Origin: Methylobacterium ajmalii
GTDB lineage: Bacteria > Pseudomonadota > Alphaproteobacteria > Rhizobiales > Beijerinckiaceae
Assembly: GCF_016613415.1 (NCBI RefSeq)
Contig: NZ_JACWCT010000100.1
Location: forward strand, 57,364-121,363
Direction: 5' to 3'
Length of the DNA: 64,000 nucleotides
Shown: positions 58,391-64,000 of the stretch, piece after piece
How the letters are laid out: every line of letters begins with the position of its first letter
Numbering within the stretch: position 1 is the first letter of the stretch
Translations under genes and position numbers: made by a program
Notes under the pieces: generated by a model
Told to the model about the DNA's origin: nothing
Databases searched by the model: none
Seen by the model: the letters and a program-made list of their open reading frames with translations, nothing else

Positions 58391-59428
58391 ATGCGCGTGG
58401 CACGGGTGGCGGTGGTGACGGGCGGTACGGCGGGGATCGGTCTGGCGACCGCCCACGCGTTTGCCAGGGACGGGTGGTCGGTCGGGATCGTCGCCCGCGA
58501 CGAAGGCCGCCTGCGCGACGCCGAAGCGGCCCTGCGCCGGCACGGCGGCGCGGTCCTGGCGCTCTCCGCCGACGTCGCCGACGTGGAGGCGGTGAACGAT
58601 GCCGCCGACCGGTTCGAGGCCGAGCTCGGGCCGATCGACACCTGGGTCAACAACGCGATGTCGTCGATCGTCGCGCCCGCCCCCGAGATCGCGCCCGAGG
58701 AATGGCGGCGGGTGACCGAGACCACCTATCTCAGCCAGGTCTGGGGCACGCTCGCCGCGCTGCGGCACATGCGCGGGCGCAACCGCGGCACCATCGTGCA
58801 GGTCAGTTCGGGCCTGGGGCTTCGCGCGATGCCTCTGCAGGTGCCCTACTGCGCCGCCAAGCACGCGGTGACCGGCTTCACCGACGGCCTGCGCTCCGAG
58901 TTCCTGCACGAGGGCGTCGAGATCAACCTGACGGTCGTCTACCTGCCGGCGGTGAACACGCCGCAATTCGGCTGGGCCCGCACCCGCACGGGTGCCGAGC
59001 AGGACATCCCGGCCCCGGTCTTCGACCCGCGGCTCTGCGCCGACGCGATCCGGTTCGCGGCCGACCACCGCCGCCGCGACATCTATGTCGGCCGCTCGAC
59101 CATTCAGATGGGCCTGATGCAGGTGGTCTCGCCGGCCCTCTCGGACCGGTTCATGGCGCGCGGCTGGGACGCGCAGATCGGCGAGGCGGCCCCCGACAAG
59201 CCCGGCAACCTGTTCGCGCCGGCGCCCGGTCCGGCCGCGATCGACGGGAAATTCGCCGACAAGACCACGCCGACCCGCAGCGAGTTCGTCACCGACCGCC
59301 AGCGCGACGTCCTCGTCGCCGGTCTCGCGGCGCTCGCCGTCGGGGGCGTGGCGGCCCTTGCCCTCGGGGCCGGGGCGGCGCGCCGCCTCGGGCGCCGTCG
59401 TCGCCGGCTCCTGCCGCGGGTGTTCTGA
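58391..59428 (+). CDS. Short-chain dehydrogenase/reductase with C-terminal membrane anchor
   Basis: A 345-residue SDR. The cofactor motif TGGTAGIG is at residues 10-17, the catalytic Ser in VQVSSGLGLR and the Tyr-Lys in YCAAKHAV. After the about 240-residue SDR core, a charged stretch leads to a hydrophobic C-terminal helix (VLVAGLAALAVGGVAALALGAG, about residues 308-329) and a basic tail, suggesting membrane attachment. GGGAG lies directly before the ATG, so the GTG at 58397 with better spacing may be the true start. Substrate unknown. Confidence 0.87.
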   Translation: MRVARVAVVTGGTAGIGLATAHAFARDGWSVGIVARDEGRLRDAEAALRRHGGAVLALSADVADVEAVNDAADRFEAELGPIDTWVNNAMSSIVAPAPEIAPEEWRRVTETTYLSQVWGTLAALRHMRGRNRGTIVQVSSGLGLRAMPLQVPYCAAKHAVTGFTDGLRSEFLHEGVEINLTVVYLPAVNTPQFGWARTRTGAEQDIPAPVFDPRLCADAIRFAADHRRRDIYVGRSTIQMGLMQVVSPALSDRFMARGWDAQIGEAAPDKPGNLFAPAPGPAAIDGKFADKTTPTRSEFVTDRQRDVLVAGLAALAVGGVAALALGAGAARRLGRRRRRLLPRVF

Positions 59429-59509
59429 CGCGGCGCCCCCGCGTCGACGGTCCGGCGCGCTCGCCCTATCTCCGGCGGCATCCTCCCGCTTCGCCCCGAT
59501 AGGTCTCGC

Positions 59510-60373
59510 GTGCCCGGTTACCTGCCCTTCGCGGGCGCCCTCAAGCTTCCCAGCTTCGTCTGCGACAATTGCGGCTTCTGGCAGCGCCACTTCGCGGCGC
59601 CGCCGAGCTGCCCGATGTGCCTCGATGCCCGCCACGTCGTGCCCCAGGACGGCTGGCGCTTCCGCGACGTGGCGGAGGCGCAAGGATCGTTCCCGTGCCA
59701 CTGGGAGGAGGTCGAGGCCGGCGTGTGGAAGTTCTGGAACGAGCCGGTCACCGGCATCGGGCCGAGCGCCTACCTGATCGTCACGCCGGACGGCAACATG
59801 GGCTTCGAGGGCTGCCCGGTCTTCAGCGAGGCGGCGCTCGACCACATCGAATCCCTCGGGGGCATGACAATGCTGTCGGCCTCGCACCCGCACAGCTACG
59901 GCGCGCTGCCCCAGCTTCAGGACCGCTTCGACCCCGAGCTCTGCCTGCCCGCCGCCGACTTCATATGGAGCGCCGCGCTCCAGGTGTCCTGGCCGTACGA
60001 CGACGTATTGGAGCCGCTGCCGGGCCTGACCCTGCATCGCACCGCCGGCCATTTCGACGGTCACGCCGTGCTGCACGACCGCGCCCGCGGCATCGTGTTC
60101 TGCGGCGACGCGCTGAAGTTCGAGCTGAACCCGGACAACCCGCGCGAGGCCCTGACCATCTCGGCCCACAAGGCCTTCGTGCGCGGCGTGCCGCTGACCC
60201 AAGCGGAACTCACGCGCTACCGCGACGTCTTCGCGGCGCTCGACTTCCACCAGACCTGGACGCCCTTCGAGCAGGCGGCGAATGTCGGGCGGGCGGAGGT
60301 GCTCGCCCTGATCGACGCGATGCTGGCCGGGCGGCCGCACGCCTACCCGGTGCCGGTCTCCGACCTGCGCTGA
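59510..60373 (+). CDS. MBL-fold hydrolase with N-terminal zinc ribbon
   Basis: A 287-residue protein. Residues 18-37 form a rubredoxin-like zinc ribbon (Cys18, Cys21, Cys34, Cys37). From about residue 75 it follows the metallo-beta-lactamase fold: SASHPHSYGALPQL stands where HxHxDH is expected and lacks the Asp-His pair, TAGHFDGHAVLHD and FCGDALKF supply later ligands. Thus one metal site may be altered. GTG start with AGGT upstream. Reaction unknown. Confidence 0.78.
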   Translation: MPGYLPFAGALKLPSFVCDNCGFWQRHFAAPPSCPMCLDARHVVPQDGWRFRDVAEAQGSFPCHWEEVEAGVWKFWNEPVTGIGPSAYLIVTPDGNMGFEGCPVFSEAALDHIESLGGMTMLSASHPHSYGALPQLQDRFDPELCLPAADFIWSAALQVSWPYDDVLEPLPGLTLHRTAGHFDGHAVLHDRARGIVFCGDALKFELNPDNPREALTISAHKAFVRGVPLTQAELTRYRDVFAALDFHQTWTPFEQAANVGRAEVLALIDAMLAGRPHAYPVPVSDLR

Positions 60374-60380
60374 CGGCCAG

Positions 60381-61361
60381 TCAGAGCCCGAACTGCGCCC
60401 CGGTATCCCCCGGGGTGACCAGGCTGCGGGCGCGGCTGCGCGACGGCAGGAAGGGAAGGGCGGCGCAGGTCGCGCCGACGCTGTCGCACAGCCGCTCGAC
60501 CGCCCGCACGATGTCCGGCGGGCCGGCGACGTGGACCGTGTCGCTGCCGCGCAGGGTCGGCAGGTGGGCGGTCACGGGCCCGTGGCGCACGTCGGCCTGG
60601 CCGCGGCGGTCGCGGCTCGCCGCGAGCGTGATCTGCTGCACGCCGGTGGCGCGCAGCCAGTCGAGGCCGGGACGCATGTAGAGGTCGTCGGCATCCGCCG
60701 CGCCGGCCACCACCACCATCTCGCGGGCGATCTCGCGGTGGCGCGCCGCCCGGGCGATCGCCCAGATCGGCGCGAAGCCGGTCTCGGCCGAAACCAGGAT
60801 CAGGCGGCCGGGCCCGGGACGGTACGGGATGCCGCCGGCCGGTCCCTTGATGCGCACGACGTGGCCGGGCTGCACCGCCTCGCCGAGGGCGGGACCGAGC
60901 GCGCCGACGTCGCGGCGCAGGTGGAAGACGAGCTCGTTGAGCTCGGTGTTGCCGTCGATGCGCTGGGTCGGGCAGTAGGGCCGCGCCGGCACCCCCGCGA
61001 AGGCGACCTCGACCGCCTGGCCGGGCGCCACGTCGAGATCGCGCGAGACGGTGACCACCACCTCGACCACCGCGCCCGAGAGCGGGGTGACGGACAGCAG
61101 CGTGCCGGCGCGCTTCACCGTGCGCAGCACCGCGAGCGGCGAGGGGGCGGGGCCGGGCCGGGTGGCGGCGCCGTCGCCGAGGCGGGGCCGGGCGCGGCTG
61201 GTGTTGCGCAGGCGCGGCAGGGCGTCCGGAAGCTGCGCGTCCTGGATCACCCCGTCGCGGCCGGCCGCCACGTTCCGGGGCAAGGCGGCATCGAGGGGCG
61301 TGTCGCCGGTCGCCACACGGACGGGCTTGCCGTTGACGACGAGCGAGCAGCGGGGGCTCAT
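60381..61361 (-). CDS. Ferredoxin-reductase-like protein with degenerate 2Fe-2S domain
   Basis: A 326-residue FNR-like protein. Residues 1-30 look like the start of a plant-type ferredoxin (CSLVVNGKPVRVATGD) but the cluster cysteines expected next are absent; only Cys5 occurs there. The FAD barrel has ARPYCPTQRI in place of RxYS, and the NAD part LILVSAETGFAPIWAIAR and TVHVAGPPDIV. It may be an electron-transfer protein working without its own cluster, or decaying. Convergent with the MBL gene, 7 bp apart. Confidence 0.75.
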   Translation of the reverse strand: MSPRCSLVVNGKPVRVATGDTPLDAALPRNVAAGRDGVIQDAQLPDALPRLRNTSRARPRLGDGAATRPGPAPSPLAVLRTVKRAGTLLSVTPLSGAVVEVVVTVSRDLDVAPGQAVEVAFAGVPARPYCPTQRIDGNTELNELVFHLRRDVGALGPALGEAVQPGHVVRIKGPAGGIPYRPGPGRLILVSAETGFAPIWAIARAARHREIAREMVVVAGAADADDLYMRPGLDWLRATGVQQITLAASRDRRGQADVRHGPVTAHLPTLRGSDTVHVAGPPDIVRAVERLCDSVGATCAALPFLPSRSRARSLVTPGDTGAQFGL

Positions 61362-61417
61362 GGCCGTCTCCGTGCGACTGCGGGGTCCCGCGATCTCGGG
61401 TCGATGAGGGGGGCGCC

Positions 61418-61771
61418 TCACCGGGAGGCGAACAGCAGGCGCTCGACCAGGGAGGCCCAGCGGTCGCGGTCGGCCCGCAGGTCGTCCTGGATCGTGTCGT
61501 CCTGGGCCTGCTGGGTGGTGAGCGCCGCGACCTGCGCCCGCAGCTCGGCGGCCGCCTCGCGCTCGGAGCGGATCACCGCCTTCATCACCTGGTTCTCGGC
61601 CTCGAGCTGGGCGACCAGCTCGTCGAGGTCTTCCTCGGGCGCCTCGTCGGGCTCGGGCAGCCGGTAGGGCCGGGGGCCGAGCCAGCCCGGCGGGAGCAGC
61701 AGGCGCCGCACCAGATCGAAATCCGGGCCGCCCCGCTCCTGGCCCGCGATGTTCAACGCCGCCTCGCCCAT
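61418..61771 (-). CDS. Hypothetical coiled-coil protein
   Basis: A 117-residue protein not recognised. An aromatic/Pro segment (LVRRLLLPPGWLGPRPYRLP) is followed by an acidic linker and a long helix (residues about 48-115, LDELVAQLEAENQVMKAVIR onward) with coiled-coil heptads. GGAG precedes the ATG by 9 bases. It lies 57 bp upstream of the ferredoxin-reductase-like gene on the same strand, so the two may form one operon. Confidence 0.7.
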   Translation of the reverse strand: MGEAALNIAGQERGGPDFDLVRRLLLPPGWLGPRPYRLPEPDEAPEEDLDELVAQLEAENQVMKAVIRSEREAAAELRAQVAALTTQQAQDDTIQDDLRADRDRWASLVERLLFASR

Positions 61772-61993
61772 CGCCGACACTCCGCCCCTCGTCTCAGCCG
61801 TCCGGACCGCGCCCCGATGGACGCGCCGTTGCCGATCACGGCTCGGCAAACCATGCCGGCAACATGGTTAAGGAGCCTTTAATCCCATGCGTCGCATCCG
61901 CCCGATTGACCGGGCCCGGCCTCCGACACACTCTCGCCGCGGATCACGGGGACGGGCACCGATTCGCCCGTTTCCGAACCGACGGAGATCGCG

Positions 61994-62374
61994 ATGCTGG
62001 ACGGACGACGGGTGCTGATCGTCGAGGACGAGGCGCTGGTCGCCCTGGAGCTGACCGAGATCGTGACCGGCGCGAACGCCCACGCCGTCGGCCCGGCCCG
62101 CACCAACCGCGAGGCCCTGGCGCTGATCGACCTCGAGGCGATCGACGCCGCGATCCTCGATCTCAACCTCGCCGACGGCGAGGCGACGCCCACCGCCGAG
62201 GGCCTGATCGCCAAGGGCATCCCGGTCCTGATCTGCACCGGCGGCGTGCTGCCGCGCGCGATGCGGCTCCTGTGGCCGGACCTTCCGATGCTGAGAAAGC
62301 CCCTGAACCCTGAGCGCCTGGTCGAGGCCCTGGGGGCGCTGTGCGGGGAGCTCACCGGGGGCGAGCGGGTCTAA
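61994..62374 (+). CDS. Single-domain response regulator
   Basis: A 126-residue receiver domain with no output domain. The acidic pocket is EDE (residues 11-13), the phospho-acceptor Asp56 is in AAILDLNLAD, Thr82 in LICTGG and Lys102 in MLRKP complete the set. It could act as a phosphate sink or bind a partner, as CheY-like proteins do. GGAG lies 6 bases before the ATG. No histidine kinase is adjacent. Confidence 0.9.
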   Translation: MLDGRRVLIVEDEALVALELTEIVTGANAHAVGPARTNREALALIDLEAIDAAILDLNLADGEATPTAEGLIAKGIPVLICTGGVLPRAMRLLWPDLPMLRKPLNPERLVEALGALCGELTGGERV

Positions 62375-62621
62375 GGGGGGGAGATCGGAGGCGGATCCGG
62401 GCGATCGGCGTGACGATCGACCCGGACGACGGGCTCCGGGGCGTGCCGGGGCTACGGCGCGCCGAGTCCGCGCCCCTCTGGTCGCCCCACCGATCCACGT
62501 CGGACGGACCTGGGCAAACGGGATGTCGTTTCGGAAATCGAACCAGTCAGCGCACGGGCCCGAACTGCGACGGCCTCGGCGACTGATCTGTAGCCTTTGG
62601 GGACCGCCCTGGACTGGCGGT

Positions 62622-62638
62622 TGGCGGAGAGAGAGGGA
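62622..62638. other. Candidate attachment site: tRNA-Ser 3'-end fragment
   Basis: The plus strand reads tggcggagagagaggga, the complement of a typical bacterial tRNA-Ser 3' end (TCCCTCTCTCTCCGCCA). The rest of a tRNA (matching acceptor 5' strand, T-loop) is not present to the right, so this is a duplicated 3' piece as left by an integrating element. It lies 121 bp before the recombinase gene. Confidence 0.55.
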
Positions 62639-62702
62639 CGGACCCCCAAGGCTGTGCTAAGTGCCTGAACCGTTGAGATCATAGGGCTTTTTCTCCTTGA
62701 TC

Positions 62703-62738
62703 TGGGGGACACAATGGGGGACGACGTGGGGGACACCT
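62703..62738. repeat. Three tandem 12-mers before the recombinase
   Basis: tgggggacacaa, tgggggacgacg and tgggggacacct start at 62703, 62715 and 62727, an exact 12-bp period with the core tgggggac. They may be arm-type integrase binding sites or part of the excision regulation. The rest of 62375-62759 has no gene; a 6-bp hairpin accgcc-ggcggt sits at about 62603-62621. Confidence 0.55.
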
Positions 62739-62759
62739 GCGTTGTGAGACCCATTCCTG

Positions 62760-63350
62760 ATGCCCTCTCCCAAGAAGCTCGGCAAGCACCTCGAGTGGCA
62801 CGGCAACCGCATCCGGGTAGTCGTCCGGGTGCCGCCCTCGATGCTGACGAAGTTCGGCAAGGGCAAGCTCAAGGAGACCCTGAACACCACCGACCCTCTC
62901 GAAGCGGAGCGGGAGAAGGTGGACGTGATCAAGCGCCTTCGCGCGCTCCTGAACGGCACTCGTTCGACCACTGTCCGAGCCAACCTATCCGCCGAGGCCA
63001 TGGAGTGGCGAGAACTGGTAGAGCGGGAGGATGCTGGGGAGGAGGTCGTCACCGGAAGTGAGGTGCTCATCCACGAGGGTGAGGAGGTCGTCGTCCCCTA
63101 CAGCATCCGCGACGTGCTCGCCGATCACGTGGACCGCATCGAGCACAAGCACGGCCATGATGCAGGTCAGTCGTTCGCCGCCGTGGCTCTGGGTGAGCAG
63201 ACCCCCCTCATCGCCCTCGTGGATCGTTGGTTCGAGGAACGGTCTGAGATGTCCATTGGCTACCGGGAGGACATCAAGCGGGCTCTGGGGCTCCTCGAGG
63301 CGTGGTGCGACGAGAAGCGGGTCCGCAAGACGGTAGAAGCCATCACCTAA
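62760..63350 (+). pseudogene. Tyrosine recombinase, N-terminal part, ended by in-frame TAA
   Basis: A 196-residue piece of a phage/island-type integrase. KKLGKHLEWHGNRIRVVVRVP and FGKGKLKETLNTTDPLEAERE at the N-terminus match the short N-terminal domain found in island integrases, and PLIALVDRWFEER starts the core-binding SAM-like domain. The frame stops at TAA 63348-63350 and the same frame goes on for at least 650 bases with integrase sequence, so this is a single gene with a nonsense codon. Codon use is less GC-rich than the left part of the window. Confidence 0.8.
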
Positions 63351-64000
63351 CGGGCAGCAGGTCGGTTCATCCACGACAGCTTCATCGCCACGAAGAAGCA
63401 CCCGAAGTCAGCCAACAAGCACATCACGTGCCTGAGTTCTTACTGGAAGTGGTTGGTCAAGCGCCACGGCATCGAGGTGAACCCATGGGTGGGTCAGTCC
63501 ATCTCGGCCAACGTTCCGCAGCGGCGCGACATGCCCACGGCTCAGAAGCGGCCCTTCACCGAAGACGAGGTCCACAAGCTCCTGAAGGGCATCCGTCTGC
63601 CCCGGGAACGGGACATCTCCATCATCAGCGCCTTGAGCGGGATGCGCCTGGAGGAAGTGGCTGGCCTGAAGGTGAAGGACTGCGCGAACGGGTGCCTTCG
63701 GGTGACCGACGCGAAGACGCCTTCGGGCCTCCGTACCATCCCCGCCCACTCGGCTCTTGTCCCCATCATCACCCGTAGGACCGCAGGGAAGGGGCCTGAC
63801 GCCTACCTCTTCGACGACCTTGAGGAACAGCAGCCAGGGTCGAAGCGGGATCGTTCTGCGCCAGTCAGCCAAGCCTTCACGCGGGAGCGTAGGCGGCTGG
63901 GTGTCGATGAGCGAGCGTCTGACGAACAGCGGCAGTCGAACGTGGACTTCCACTCGTGGCGCCGCTGGTTCATCCGGCAGGCTGTCGCTGGGCTTGAGCG
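63351..64000 (+). pseudogene. Tyrosine recombinase, C-terminal part (runs off right edge)
   Basis: Same reading frame as the preceding piece, directly after its TAA. The core-binding domain resumes (FIHDSFIATKKHPKSANKHI, SYWKWLVKRHG). The catalytic domain follows with the Arg box SALSGMRLEEVAGLKVKD and the HxxR box FHSWRRWFIRQAVAG; the Tyr lies beyond the window. No sequence decay other than the stop is seen, so the mutation may be recent, or readthrough or an internal start (for example GTG near 63478) could still give a product. Confidence 0.75.

Noticed and set aside
54994..58725. Long minus-strand open frame antisense to the RND pump
   Set aside because: Shadow of the pump gene; repetitive Arg/Asp/His-rich translation without any domain.
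62622..62715. Intact tRNA-Ser on the minus strand
   Set aside because: Only the last 17 bases match; no 5' acceptor partner, anticodon arm or proper T-loop follows to the right.
62375..64000. CRISPR array from the 12-bp repeats near 62.7 kb
   Set aside because: The three units are contiguous with no spacers and no cas genes are present.

Overview
The window is high-GC DNA (about 70 percent) that reads as the chromosome of a Methylobacterium-like alphaproteobacterium (Hyphomicrobiales). The clues are a Ros/MucR regulator, a DUF2934 protein, a PuuE-UraD fusion, a glycine-betaine locus with soxBDAG, frequent ATGA stop/start overlaps and several families of intergenic palindromes. No species can be fixed from the sequence alone. 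No intact tRNA, rRNA, CRISPR array or insertion sequence was seen.

Layout. 1-2.4 kb: 5'-complete but left-truncated pyruvate kinase and small hypotheticals. 2.6-9.0 kb: a P-loop kinase, a minus-strand four-gene operon (DoxX, cupin, SMP-30 lactonase, two-domain VOC protein) divergent from a GMC oxidoreductase, and an M20 peptidase. 9.1-12.1 kb: an orphan ZnuA-type metal-binding protein, a DUF2934 protein and an MFS carrier. 12.4-15.1 kb: gyrA. 15.4-32.6 kb: an almost unbroken glycine-betaine catabolic locus. Its genes are gbcAB (betaine to dimethylglycine), dgcAB with etfAB (dimethylglycine to sarcosine), a prolyl-tRNA editing protein, a divergent GlxA/GbdR-type regulator, soxBDAG (sarcosine to glycine) and L-serine dehydratase. 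Together they would turn betaine into glycine and pyruvate and feed methyl groups into tetrahydrofolate; glyA is not in the window.

32.6-33.1 kb holds an AT-rich island of about 260 bp. 33.1-39.8 kb: a large secreted caspase-fold protein that has lost both catalytic residues, a NupC nucleoside transporter, a beta-lactamase-fold hydrolase and a Tat-exported oxalate decarboxylase. 39.8-49.6 kb: a decarboxylase-GNAT pair, a MucR regulator lacking zinc ligands, an AraC regulator, an MFS carrier, an agmatinase-family ureohydrolase, a second SMP-30 lactonase and a divergent uronate-dehydrogenase-like protein. 49.9-62.4 kb: allantoinase/OHCU decarboxylase fusion, glycosyltransferase, rhodanese, an RND efflux pair, an SDR, a zinc-ribbon MBL protein, a degenerate ferredoxin-reductase and a single-domain response regulator.

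From about 62.6 kb to the right edge base composition drops and a mobile element begins. It shows a fragment matching a tRNA-Ser 3' end (candidate att site), three tandem 12-mers and a tyrosine recombinase interrupted by one in-frame TAA.
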